DNA of 64,000 nt from assembly GCA_030427585.1 (NCBI GenBank), contig JAUIBW010000013.1, positions 62,001 through 126,000 on the forward strand. The letters are read 5' to 3'. Position numbers and translations under genes: made by a program. Source of the stretch: Bacteroidia bacterium (GTDB lineage: Bacteria > Bacteroidota > Bacteroidia > Flavobacteriales > Flavobacteriaceae). Positions 9,576 to 18,090 of the stretch are shown one piece after another; the first letter of the stretch is position 1; the number at the start of each line of letters is the position of its first letter. Below the pieces are notes generated by a model that made no database searches, had not been told where the DNA came from, and worked only from the letters and a program-made list of their open reading frames with translations.

Positions 9576-9583
9576 CAAATATA
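9576..9583 (-). promoter_or_regulatory. -7 promoter box (TATATTTG) for the 48-residue ORF
   Basis: The plus strand reads CAAATATA here, which is TATATTTG on the minus strand, a perfect TAnnTTTG match about 67 bp before the ATG at 9509. No clear -33 TTTG is visible at the expected distance. Confidence 0.4.
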
Positions 9584-9656
9584 TAAAAATCATTTATTTT
9601 TATCGTTAAAAAACATAAATAATCGATGAAATACACATTTATTAATTTCAAATAGT

Positions 9657-10508
9657 ATGCAAACTATAAAAATAGGTGGTGTTCCTGAGCACTTCAATCT
9701 ACCTTGGCATTTAACTATTGAAGACGGAAGCTATCTAAAAAACAATATACAATTAGAGTGGATAGAATATCCAGGTGGTACAGGAGCAATGTGCGAGGCA
9801 TTAAGAAACCAGGATATCGACATGGCAATAATTCTTACAGAAGGAGTCGTTAAAGATATCATCGCTGGTAATCCTAGTAAAATTGTACAAACATATATTC
9901 AAACACCTCTTATATGGGGGATTCATGTAAGTATTCATTCTAATTACACTGATCTTTCTGAGCTTCAAAATACAAAAGCTGCTATTAGCAGATATGGATC
10001 TGGTTCGCATTTAATGGCTTATGTAAATGCTCAAAACCAAAATTGGGATACCTCAGGCCTGCAATTTGAAGTTGTAAAAAACCTGGATGGTGCAGTTGAA
10101 GCATTAACCAATGGGAAAGCTGATTATTTTATGTGGGAACATTTTACTACAAAACCATTGGTCGATAACGGAGTTTTTAGGCGAATTATAGATTGTCCTA
10201 CTCCCTGGCCTTGTTTTGTTATAGCCGTAAGAGAAGATACACTCAATACCAAAAAAGAAGAAGTAAAGGCTATTTTAGATATTATAAATACAACCACTAC
10301 AGATTTTAAGCATATTCCAAGTATAGATAGAACTCTTGCTTATAGGTATGATCAACAATTAGAAGATATACAGAAATGGTTACAACATACAGAATGGAGC
10401 CAGTCTCTTATCAAAAAAGAAACACTTATTGAAGTCCAGGATTACTTATTTAACTTACAAATCATTAATAAAAAAATAGCTCCCGAAAAACTAATTTATG
10501 ACATCTAA
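9657..10508 (+). CDS. Periplasmic-binding-fold (NMT1/SsuA-like) substrate-binding protein without signal peptide
   Basis: This 283-residue protein has the type II solute-binding fold: KIGGVPEHFNLPWHL at the N-terminus, EYPGGTGAMCEALRNQDIDMA, AAISRYGSGSHLMA, and GKADYFMWEHFTT before the hinge. The pattern resembles the aliphatic sulfonate/thiamine-precursor binding family. There is no signal peptide or lipobox, and no ABC transporter genes are adjacent, so it may work as a cytoplasmic ligand binder or enzyme rather than a transporter subunit. It is a stand-alone gene, with about 300 bp on the downstream side and AT-rich DNA upstream. The ligand is unknown. Confidence 0.75.
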   Translation: MQTIKIGGVPEHFNLPWHLTIEDGSYLKNNIQLEWIEYPGGTGAMCEALRNQDIDMAIILTEGVVKDIIAGNPSKIVQTYIQTPLIWGIHVSIHSNYTDLSELQNTKAAISRYGSGSHLMAYVNAQNQNWDTSGLQFEVVKNLDGAVEALTNGKADYFMWEHFTTKPLVDNGVFRRIIDCPTPWPCFVIAVREDTLNTKKEEVKAILDIINTTTTDFKHIPSIDRTLAYRYDQQLEDIQKWLQHTEWSQSLIKKETLIEVQDYLFNLQIINKKIAPEKLIYDI

Positions 10509-10709
10509 GTTCCATTTATCGATACATTAAATTAAAAAAAGTGTAAATATTGGGTAGGGATATCTTAATCTAAAACGTTACTTCATAAAGGATATTTTAA
10601 AAAATTAAGATCAAAAATATTATATGTAAAATACACAAAGAAAAATTTTAGCAAATAATTAATTCATAAATATCTATAGCATAAGCATCTATACAAATAA
10701 AAAAAATTG

Positions 10710-10717
10710 TACATTTG
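10710..10717 (+). promoter_or_regulatory. -7 promoter box in the 300-bp gap before the 60-residue ORF
   Basis: TACATTTG matches TAnnTTTG and implies a leader of about 85 nt before the ATG at 10810. No convincing -33 box is seen. The rest of the gap 10509-10809 is AT-rich, with no ORF or hairpin that I can support. Confidence 0.45.
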
Positions 10718-10809
10718 CCGAGCCTACCCCCAATAAAATGAACTAATTATTAGCGCATACGCAACCTTTTTAAGTGTATTGCATCTAATAATTAACTAAC
10801 AAATCTAAT

Positions 10810-10992
10810 ATGGTAACTTTTCTAATAATTCTCGCAAGCCTTATTGTCTTCAATTTTGTTCTGCTTAAATTAAGTATGCAATCTGTTGATACGGACAAAA
10901 AGAAATCAAAAACACAAAAGGTTCAAATTAACTCGGTATCTGATCAGTCTTCAGATAAGTCGAAATCTTCTGAGATACCTAACGCGGCATAG
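10810..10992 (+). CDS. Small membrane-anchored protein, 60 residues
   Basis: Residues 2-20 form one hydrophobic helix (VTFLIILASLIVFNFVLL). It is followed by a hydrophilic, Lys/Ser-rich tail with KKKSKTQK and SSDKSKSSE. This layout is that of a single-pass inner-membrane peptide with a disordered cytoplasmic or periplasmic tail. Similar small proteins are common in Flavobacteriia but have no known function. It is convergent with ung, whose stop is only 6 bp away. The promoter-like TACATTTG upstream supports expression. Confidence 0.6.
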   Translation: MVTFLIILASLIVFNFVLLKLSMQSVDTDKKKSKTQKVQINSVSDQSSDKSKSSEIPNAA

Positions 10993-10998
10993 GTATAT

Positions 10999-11664
10999 TT
11001 ACCAATTTATTTCGGTTTGATTCGTTTTAAGTAAGTATAAATTAGCCTTACTAAAATGCTTATTCCCAAACCAATACCCTCTATTAGCACTTAATGGAGA
11101 AGGATGCCCACTAGTTAAAACATGATGTTTTGATCTATCTATCTTAGCTCCTTTTTTCTTAGCATAACCACCCCACAATAAAAAGACAACATTCTTTTTT
11201 TTATCTGATATCGTTTGGATAACCGCATCTGTAAATTGTTCCCATCCTTTGTTTTGATGAGATCCGGCTTGGTGAGCTCTAACGGTAAGCGTAGCGTTTA
11301 ACAATAAAACGCCTTGTTTTGCCCAACGTTCTAAATTTCCATTTGAAGGAAAAGGTAGCTTCAGATCTGTTTCAATTTCCTTAAAAATATTTATTAATGA
11401 TGGAGGCATATCAATACCATCACTAACAGAGAAACACAAACCATTAGCTTGCCCTACTCCATGATAAGGATCCTGACCAATTACAACTACTTTAACATCA
11501 TCAAAACTACAATGATCAAAAGCAGAAAATATGTTACTTCCTTTTGGATAACACGTGTTATTTTTATATTCTGTTTTTACAAAACCTACTAATGAAGCAA
11601 AATATGGCTTGTCAAATTCTTCTTTAAGTTGCTGATTCCATGAAGGTTCAATATTTACATTCAT
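10999..11664 (-). CDS. ung: Uracil-DNA glycosylase
   Basis: Family 1 UDG, 221 residues, normal length. It removes uracil from DNA in base-excision repair. The water-activating motif GQDPYHG is at 63-69 with catalytic D65, the uracil-pocket FS and N residues lie in GLCFS and LLLNATLTVR, and the DNA-intercalation motif HPSPLSA starts at H187. It is divergent from mutS2 and shares an 88-bp intergenic region with it, so two DNA-repair genes are placed back to back. Confidence 0.96.
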   Translation of the reverse strand: MNVNIEPSWNQQLKEEFDKPYFASLVGFVKTEYKNNTCYPKGSNIFSAFDHCSFDDVKVVVIGQDPYHGVGQANGLCFSVSDGIDMPPSLINIFKEIETDLKLPFPSNGNLERWAKQGVLLLNATLTVRAHQAGSHQNKGWEQFTDAVIQTISDKKKNVVFLLWGGYAKKKGAKIDRSKHHVLTSGHPSPLSANRGYWFGNKHFSKANLYLLKTNQTEINW

Positions 11665-11693
11665 ATAGATGTCAAAAAATTATAGCAATTGTG

Positions 11694-11701
11694 TACTTTT
11701 G
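11694..11701 (+). promoter_or_regulatory. -7 promoter box for mutS2
   Basis: TACTTTTG matches TAnnTTTG, 51 bp upstream of the mutS2 ATG, in the ung-mutS2 divergent gap. No good -33 TTTG is seen at 19-21 bp. Confidence 0.4.
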
Positions 11702-11752
11702 CCCTGTTCTAAAATTGATCGAATATAACCCAAAAATAGGGTAAAAAAAAGT

Positions 11753-13924
11753 ATGATTCGTATTTCTAAAAAAACACTAGATGATCTAGAATTTGATACT
11801 GTGCAAAAACACATTGCGGAACAGTGCAGTACAGATTTTGGTAAGTTGAAAGCCTTACAAATTGCTCCCTTCGATACCGAAGAGCAGCTTCATATTGCCT
11901 TACAAGAAGTATTCGAATATAAATCTTCATTATTCAATGATGCTCGTATACCCAATCATGGATTCGATAGTATTAATAAGGAAATTCAATTATTGAATAT
12001 TGAAAATACTTTTTTAGAAGCCTCAAATCTAAAACGGTTGATTTCTATTAGTACTACTGCTAATGATTTACTCTATTTTTTTAGAAAAAATGCTGAACTA
12101 TACCCTACTTTGTATCAAACATCTTCTAGAGTAACATTAACCAAAGAGGTGATTCATCTAATCGAAATGGTAATTGATAAATTCGGAGAGGTTAAAGACA
12201 ATGCTTCCCCTGTGCTACAACGCCTTCGAAAAGATATTCATAGTGTACAGGGAAAACTAAATGGAAGTTTTGGAAAAGATTTATCACGTTACAACAGCTT
12301 GGGCTACCTCGATGAAATTAAAGAAAGTGTTGTAGATAACCGAAGAGTTCTAGCAGTAGCAGCTATGTACCGGCGTAAAGTAAAAGGTGCTATTATGGGG
12401 AGTTCTAAAACTGGAAGTATCGTTTACATAGAGCCCGAAGCTACTTTACAATATAGTCGTGAACTTAGTAACCTTCAATATGAAGAACGAGAAGAAGTCG
12501 TAAAAATACTAAAAGAACTTACCAACAAATTACGTCCATTTACAGGATTATTCGAGGATTATCAAGACTACTTAAGTAATGTCGATGTTATTTCGGCAAA
12601 ATCAAAATATGCAGGTCAACTTAATGCTGTATTGCCAAAAATTACCACAGATAGAGAATTAACACTTAAAGATGCATATCATCCATTATTATATCATACC
12701 AATACAGCAAAAGGTGAGAAAACTTTTCCACAGACCATAACATTAAATAAGAAAAATCAAATTATTGTTATTTCTGGTCCTAATGCTGGTGGAAAAAGTA
12801 TTACGTTAAAAACTATTGGGTTACTACAGGTAATGCTGCAAAGTGGAATGCTAATCCCTGTACACGAATATAGTAGAATGTGTCTATTCGATGTTATTCT
12901 TACCGATATAGGTGACAATCAATCTATAGAAAACCATCTAAGTACATACAGTTATCGTTTGAAAAACATGAATTATTTCTTACGAAAATGTAATGACAAA
13001 ACACTATTTCTAATTGATGAATTTGGAACAGGAAGTGATCCCGAACTTGGTGGCGCGCTGGCCGAAGCTTTCCTCGAGGTTTTCTATGAAAGAGGATCTT
13101 TTGGGATTATCACAACACATTATGCCAATTTAAAAATGTTGGCAAATGAGTTACCAAATATGAGTAATGCTAATATGTTATTCGATTCAAAAACACTAGA
13201 ACCTCTTTTCAAATTACACTTAGGTGAAGCAGGAAGTTCTTTTACTTTTGAAGTCGCTCAAAAAAACGGAATCCCTTATAGTCTAATCAATAAAGCAAAG
13301 AAAAAAGTAGAACGCGGTAAAATTCGTTTTGATAAAAGTATTGCTAATCTTCAAAAAGAAAGATCAAAACTACAAAAAACTACTGCTGGACTCAAAACCA
13401 AAGAGCAAAAAGCAGAAGAAGAAAAAGAACGCTTAAAAAAGACAAATCAGCGTATTCAGCATAAACTCGAAAGCTATCAGGAGTTATATGACAGTAATCA
13501 AAGAATGATCTATCTGGGTCAAAAAATTGATGATCTTAGTGAAAAATACTTCAACAACAAGAAAAAAAGAGAGCTAATCAATGAATTTATAAAAATCGTT
13601 GAGGTAGAAAACTCCAAACGAAAAAAACAAAGCCCTAAGCAACGAAAAGTAGAAAAAGCCAAAGAGCAAAAAGTCGTAAAAGAAGTTAAAGAAAAAGTAC
13701 AGGTTATTCGTAAAAAGAAAAAAGAAGAAAAAAAGAAAGAAGAAAAGATCGAAGCTGCAAAACCAAAAGTAACGTTAAAAATTGGTGATCGAGTACGAAT
13801 GATTGATGGAAAATCTATAGGGACCATTGACAGCATAGAAAAAGGAAAAGCTATTGTTAATTATGGGGTTTTTACTACTAATGTAAGTATTGATCAATTA
13901 GAATTTGTAGAAAGAAAAAAATAA
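11753..13924 (+). CDS. mutS2: MutS2-family ATPase lacking the Smr endonuclease domain
   Basis: The 723 residues follow the MutS2 plan: core/lever helices (about 1-310), then an ABC-type ATPase with Walker A GPNAGGKS at 342-349 and Walker B DE at 422-423, then a long charged coiled coil (about 500-670, very rich in Lys and Glu). It ends with a short KOW-like beta domain (IGDRVRMIDGKSIGTIDSIEKG). Full-length MutS2 proteins are about 780 residues and end in an Smr nuclease domain, which is absent here without any frameshift. MutS2 proteins suppress recombination or rescue collided ribosomes, and this one would have to act without its own Smr cleavage. Confidence 0.88.
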   Translation: MIRISKKTLDDLEFDTVQKHIAEQCSTDFGKLKALQIAPFDTEEQLHIALQEVFEYKSSLFNDARIPNHGFDSINKEIQLLNIENTFLEASNLKRLISISTTANDLLYFFRKNAELYPTLYQTSSRVTLTKEVIHLIEMVIDKFGEVKDNASPVLQRLRKDIHSVQGKLNGSFGKDLSRYNSLGYLDEIKESVVDNRRVLAVAAMYRRKVKGAIMGSSKTGSIVYIEPEATLQYSRELSNLQYEEREEVVKILKELTNKLRPFTGLFEDYQDYLSNVDVISAKSKYAGQLNAVLPKITTDRELTLKDAYHPLLYHTNTAKGEKTFPQTITLNKKNQIIVISGPNAGGKSITLKTIGLLQVMLQSGMLIPVHEYSRMCLFDVILTDIGDNQSIENHLSTYSYRLKNMNYFLRKCNDKTLFLIDEFGTGSDPELGGALAEAFLEVFYERGSFGIITTHYANLKMLANELPNMSNANMLFDSKTLEPLFKLHLGEAGSSFTFEVAQKNGIPYSLINKAKKKVERGKIRFDKSIANLQKERSKLQKTTAGLKTKEQKAEEEKERLKKTNQRIQHKLESYQELYDSNQRMIYLGQKIDDLSEKYFNNKKKRELINEFIKIVEVENSKRKKQSPKQRKVEKAKEQKVVKEVKEKVQVIRKKKKEEKKKEEKIEAAKPKVTLKIGDRVRMIDGKSIGTIDSIEKGKAIVNYGVFTTNVSIDQLEFVERKK

Positions 13925-13931
13925 ACTCCGT

Positions 13932-15248
13932 ATGGAAATCTATCTTTACCTAAGTATTTACATCATCTTAATCATAGGTTTATCGATCTATATATCCAGA
14001 TCATCATCAAGTGAAGATTTTCTTATCGGAGGCAGAAATAAAAGTACTTATGCGATTTTATTCTCTAAATTCGCAGGTGCAATTGGAGTTAGTACTCTAA
14101 TTACATATACAGGTTATGCCTACAAATTTGGTTGGGGACTTTTTGCCATGTCTTTGGGATCAGTAATTGGTTATTTTTTATTTGCATTTTGGGCCGCGCC
14201 AAAAATAAAACGGTTATCTAAACAAGGTAAGTTCTATACACAGGGAGATCTACCTGCTTTTGTTACAAGTAATAAAAACACAGCCACTGTTACCAATTTT
14301 ATAACTATAGCGGTTCAGTTTTTCTGGATTTTATTATCTCTGGCAGGTGGTGCAAAGATTATTGCCTTCTTCGAAATTCTTCCTTATGAAACTGCACTAT
14401 TGATTACAGCAATTGTAGTGATGGTGTATGTTTTATTTTCTGGTTTTAAAGCTGTAATTATTACCGATATTTTTCAAGCAGTAATTATCATAGTATTTCT
14501 CTGTATACTAATTTATGGCATGTTTGATAGTAAGGATTTTGGTATGATCCTTAGCAGTACTACAGGTAATAATGTAACTATTGGCAGTGTTGTAGGTTTA
14601 GTGCTATATGGGGGGTTATCTGTTTTTGGATTAGCAGATCGATACCAACTGTGTTATGCAGCTAAAGATGAAAAATCATTAAAGAGAGGATTGAGTCTTG
14701 CTATTATTCCTGTTTTATGTATTGTCTTTTTATTACTTCTAATCGGGTTGTACGCCTATATTCAAAACCCTAATTTAGATCCCGATACCGTATTTGTGTA
14801 TGCTATGCAAAACTTTATAGCACAATCATGGTTACCGCTTTTGCTTGTACTCTTTTTTGCAGGTTTAATGAGTACTGCAGATACCTCTATTTTTGCTGTG
14901 GCCTCACATATAGTTTCTACCACTAAAAAAGAACAAAAAGTAAAATCTTTACGATATGCTACTATTATTACAGTTATTGTTGCTTTTGTAGTAGCCTTGT
15001 TTTGGAGAAGTATTGTAGATATAACCATTGTAGGAGCTGCATTAAGAATGACACTTTCTATAGCGATGATCTATGTCATTAAACAAAAAAGAAATAGTGG
15101 TAGATTTTTAGCCAGTGCATTAGGAGGTCTTTTAGGGTTAATAATTGGTATACTTGCCTTTGGCCCTACCCCTACTATTGCCATAACTGTACTTTTAGGA
15201 TCGTTATTAGGGCTAATTTATAGATCCAAAGCCCCAAAAGAGCTATAA
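13932..15248 (+). CDS. Sodium:solute symporter (SSF family), short form
   Basis: This 438-residue integral membrane protein has about 12 hydrophobic helices. The SSF signature region is GGLSVFGLADRYQLCYAAKD with a preceding IFQAV segment, and FFAGLMSTADTSIFAVAS matches the conserved Na+-site helix. The family couples sodium entry to uptake of sugars, amino acids or organic acids, and the substrate here is not evident. It starts 7 bp after mutS2 and is probably read through from it. The gene is distinct from the longer SSF at 18091, so the region encodes two different symporters. Confidence 0.87.
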   Translation: MEIYLYLSIYIILIIGLSIYISRSSSSEDFLIGGRNKSTYAILFSKFAGAIGVSTLITYTGYAYKFGWGLFAMSLGSVIGYFLFAFWAAPKIKRLSKQGKFYTQGDLPAFVTSNKNTATVTNFITIAVQFFWILLSLAGGAKIIAFFEILPYETALLITAIVVMVYVLFSGFKAVIITDIFQAVIIIVFLCILIYGMFDSKDFGMILSSTTGNNVTIGSVVGLVLYGGLSVFGLADRYQLCYAAKDEKSLKRGLSLAIIPVLCIVFLLLLIGLYAYIQNPNLDPDTVFVYAMQNFIAQSWLPLLLVLFFAGLMSTADTSIFAVASHIVSTTKKEQKVKSLRYATIITVIVAFVVALFWRSIVDITIVGAALRMTLSIAMIYVIKQKRNSGRFLASALGGLLGLIIGILAFGPTPTIAITVLLGSLLGLIYRSKAPKEL

Positions 15249-15336
15249 TTGTATAACGTTGTCTACCTAAAAGACAATTGATAAGGGCTTCCTGTTAAAG
15301 TATCCTTAAACCCCAATTCTGAGAATTTTATCTTTT

Positions 15337-15344
15337 TATATTTG
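15337..15344 (+). promoter_or_regulatory. -7 promoter box for the PIG-L deacetylase gene
   Basis: TATATTTG is a perfect TAnnTTTG match, 33 bp upstream of ATG 15378. It favours that ATG over the in-frame TTG at 15363, which would leave a leader of only about 10 nt. Confidence 0.5.
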
Positions 15345-15377
15345 GAGAAACTCAATTAAAAATTGCACCCAGAAATT

Positions 15378-17876
15378 ATGCGAAAACTATTTTTTATAGC
15401 CTGTCTTGGTATATTATTTCCATGTGTTATACAAGGGCAACAACCTAATAAACCCAATACAGCAGAAATTCATCAAGCTATAAAAAAACTTAATTTTTTG
15501 GGATCTGTATTATATGTTGCGGCTCATCCTGATGATGAAAATACCCGACTTATATCCTATATGTCTAATCAGGTAAAAGCTAGAACAGCATATTTATCCC
15601 TTACCCGGGGAGATGGTGGACAAAATTTGATAGGACCCGAGATTAGAGAATTATTAGGCGTAATTAGAACTCAAGAATTATTAGCGGCTCGTAGAACTGA
15701 TGGAGGAGAACAACTATTTACACGTGCCAATGACTTTGGATATTCTAAACACCCCGACGAAACACTATCTATCTGGGATAAAAAAGAAGTATTAAGTGAC
15801 GTTGTTTGGGCAATACGAAATTTTAAACCAGATGTAATCATTAATCGTTTTAATCACAGAACTCCTGGTAGTACTCATGGTCATCACACCTCTTCGGCAA
15901 TGTTAAGTGTAGAGGCTTTTGATATAACCGGAGATAAAACGGTATACCCAGATCAACTTAACCATACAGAAACCTGGCAACCTAAAAGATTATTCTTTAA
16001 TACCTCCTGGTGGTTTTATGGTAGTCGAGAAAATTTCGAAAAAGCAGATAAAACCAATTTATTAGCGTTTGATGCAGGGGTATATTATCCCTCTCTGGGA
16101 CTTTCTAACACAGAAATAGCATCATTAAGTCGTAGCCAGCACAAATCACAGGGATTTGGTAGTACAGGTAGTCGTGGACAACAAAGTGAATATATAGAAC
16201 TCATTAAAGGGGATTTACCAAAAGATAAAACAAATATTTTTGAAGGAATTGATACTTCATGGAATCGTGTTAAAGGAGGTAAAACTATTGGTGATATTTT
16301 ATATCAGGTAGAAAAAGATTTTGATTTTAAAACCCCATCTGCCAGTATTCCTCAATTGGTAAAAGCATATCAATTAATTCAGCAATTAGAAAATAAACAT
16401 TGGAAAGCTGTTAAAGCTAAAGAGATTCAGGAAATTATTGCTGCTGCTTCTGGTCTTTACCTGGAAGCTGTTGCGACCGAATCAAATGCCACTAAAGGGA
16501 GCGAAGTTACACTAAAAGTAGAAGCGATCAATAGAAGTGCAAATGCTATGACTCTGCAATCAATTAAAATTACTGCAGTTAATATTAATGATGTTCCTAA
16601 AAAAGTTCTAAAGAATAATATCCAAAATACCTTCGAATTTAAAGGTAGCATCCCTTCTGATTTTGATTTTTCCAATCCTTATTGGCTCACTAATAAAGGT
16701 ACACTAGGGATGTACAATGTTAATGATCAAAAACTAATCGGAAAACCAGAAACAGATCGTAAAATCAAAGCTTTGTTTACAGTAGTAATCGATGGAGTTT
16801 CTATCCCTTTTTCTAAAGATGTTGTCTACAAGACAAACGATCCGGTTAAAGGAGAAGTATATAAACCATTCGAGATCATTCCTGCTATATCTGCAAGTAT
16901 AAAAGATAAAGTAATCATCTACGCTAACGGTGCTTCAAAACAAATTCCTGTTACTATAAAAGCTGGTAAAGCGAACTTAAATGGAAAGGTTACATTAGCA
17001 CACCCAGAAGGTTGGCAAGTGACTCCCACTACTATTAATTTTAATCTCTCTCAAAAAGGAGAAGAAAAAACAATCGTTTTTACTCTTACATCACCCCAGA
17101 CTCAAAGTGAAGGTTATATTTCACCAAAAATAGAAATCAATGGAAATCTATACTCAAAAGAAGTCATCACTATTGATTATGACCATATTCCATACCAAAC
17201 TGTCGTATTACCATCTGAGACCAAAGTTGTACGTTTGGATATTAAAAAGAAAGGGGAAAATATCGGATATATAGAAGGTGCCGGAGATGTAGTACCCGAA
17301 AGCTTACAGCAAATAGGGTACAAAGTAACCACAATTGATCCAGAATCTATTTCTTCAGAAAGTTTACAACCTTTTGATGCTATTGTAGTAGGAATTAGAG
17401 CATATAACACTGTTGAACAGCTAAAGTTCAAACAACAATATTTGTTAGAATATGTAAAAAATGGAGGAAACCTGATCATTCAATATAATACCAGCCATAG
17501 ACTAAAAGTAATTGATAACTTAGGTCCATACCCTCTTAAATTATCTAGAGATCGGGTAACCGATGAAAATGCAAAAATTACTTTTTTAGCACCAGAACAC
17601 CAGGTATTAAATTCACCCAATAAAATCACTACTAATGATTTTGAAGGATGGGTGCAGGAAAGAGGATTGTATTTTCCTAATGAATGGTCAAAAGAATATG
17701 TTCCTATTTTGTCGGCTCATGATAAGGGAGAGTCTGAAAAAAAAGGCCCTTTATTAATCGCCAAATATGGTAAAGGACATTATGTATATACCGGACTTAG
17801 TTTTTTTAGAGAGTTTCCGGCGGGAGTATCGGGTGCATATCGACTTTTTGCGAATATGCTTTCCTTAGGAAAATAA
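15378..17876 (+). CDS. Secreted PIG-L (LmbE-like) deacetylase with C-terminal ThuA/GATase-like domain
   Basis: From ATG 15378 the protein has 832 residues and opens with a signal peptide (RKLFFIACLGILFPCVIQG, cleavage near residue 20). The PIG-L domain (about 38-300) shows the zinc motif AHPDDE at 49-54 and the second ligand motif STHGHHTSS. The middle (about 370-600) looks like beta-sandwich domains. The C-terminal part (about 620-830), with DAIVVGIRAYNT and GGNLIIQYNT, resembles a ThuA/glutamine-amidotransferase-like fold. PIG-L enzymes remove N-acetyl groups from GlcNAc-type substrates. Neighbouring symporters and an oxidoreductase suggest use of periplasmic amino sugars or glycosides, which is inference. 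Confidence 0.87.
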   Translation: MRKLFFIACLGILFPCVIQGQQPNKPNTAEIHQAIKKLNFLGSVLYVAAHPDDENTRLISYMSNQVKARTAYLSLTRGDGGQNLIGPEIRELLGVIRTQELLAARRTDGGEQLFTRANDFGYSKHPDETLSIWDKKEVLSDVVWAIRNFKPDVIINRFNHRTPGSTHGHHTSSAMLSVEAFDITGDKTVYPDQLNHTETWQPKRLFFNTSWWFYGSRENFEKADKTNLLAFDAGVYYPSLGLSNTEIASLSRSQHKSQGFGSTGSRGQQSEYIELIKGDLPKDKTNIFEGIDTSWNRVKGGKTIGDILYQVEKDFDFKTPSASIPQLVKAYQLIQQLENKHWKAVKAKEIQEIIAAASGLYLEAVATESNATKGSEVTLKVEAINRSANAMTLQSIKITAVNINDVPKKVLKNNIQNTFEFKGSIPSDFDFSNPYWLTNKGTLGMYNVNDQKLIGKPETDRKIKALFTVVIDGVSIPFSKDVVYKTNDPVKGEVYKPFEIIPAISASIKDKVIIYANGASKQIPVTIKAGKANLNGKVTLAHPEGWQVTPTTINFNLSQKGEEKTIVFTLTSPQTQSEGYISPKIEINGNLYSKEVITIDYDHIPYQTVVLPSETKVVRLDIKKKGENIGYIEGAGDVVPESLQQIGYKVTTIDPESISSESLQPFDAIVVGIRAYNTVEQLKFKQQYLLEYVKNGGNLIIQYNTSHRLKVIDNLGPYPLKLSRDRVTDENAKITFLAPEHQVLNSPNKITTNDFEGWVQERGLYFPNEWSKEYVPILSAHDKGESEKKGPLLIAKYGKGHYVYTGLSFFREFPAGVSGAYRLFANMLSLGK

Positions 17877-17910
17877 ATATCACACATATCCAAATCTAGC
17901 AATTTTTATT

Positions 17911-18021
17911 ATGGAAAAGAAAGACGAAAAAAGAGAGTGGAAAAAATTATATAGTGCAGTATTAATCGCTAATGCAGTTTATATACTACTGTTCTATTTG
18001 ATCACTAATTCTTATTCCTAA
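17911..18021 (+). CDS. Small membrane peptide, 36 residues, upstream of SSF symporter
   Basis: ATG at 17911 to TAA at 18021 encodes a charged head (MEKKDEKREWKK) and one hydrophobic helix (about 14-31) with a Tyr/Asn-rich end. It lies 34 bp after the PIG-L gene and 69 bp before the SSF gene. The charged head followed by a helix and the position before a symporter recall the small subunit (DUF4212) that precedes some SSF genes, but it is less than half that length, so this is only an analogy. No homologue is recognised with certainty. Confidence 0.55.
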   Translation: MEKKDEKREWKKLYSAVLIANAVYILLFYLITNSYS

Positions 18022-18090
18022 CTCTTCTGTATAGAAAACAACCCTAACCATCAATCAATCAATCAATAAACTAATTTAATCAATCAACTT

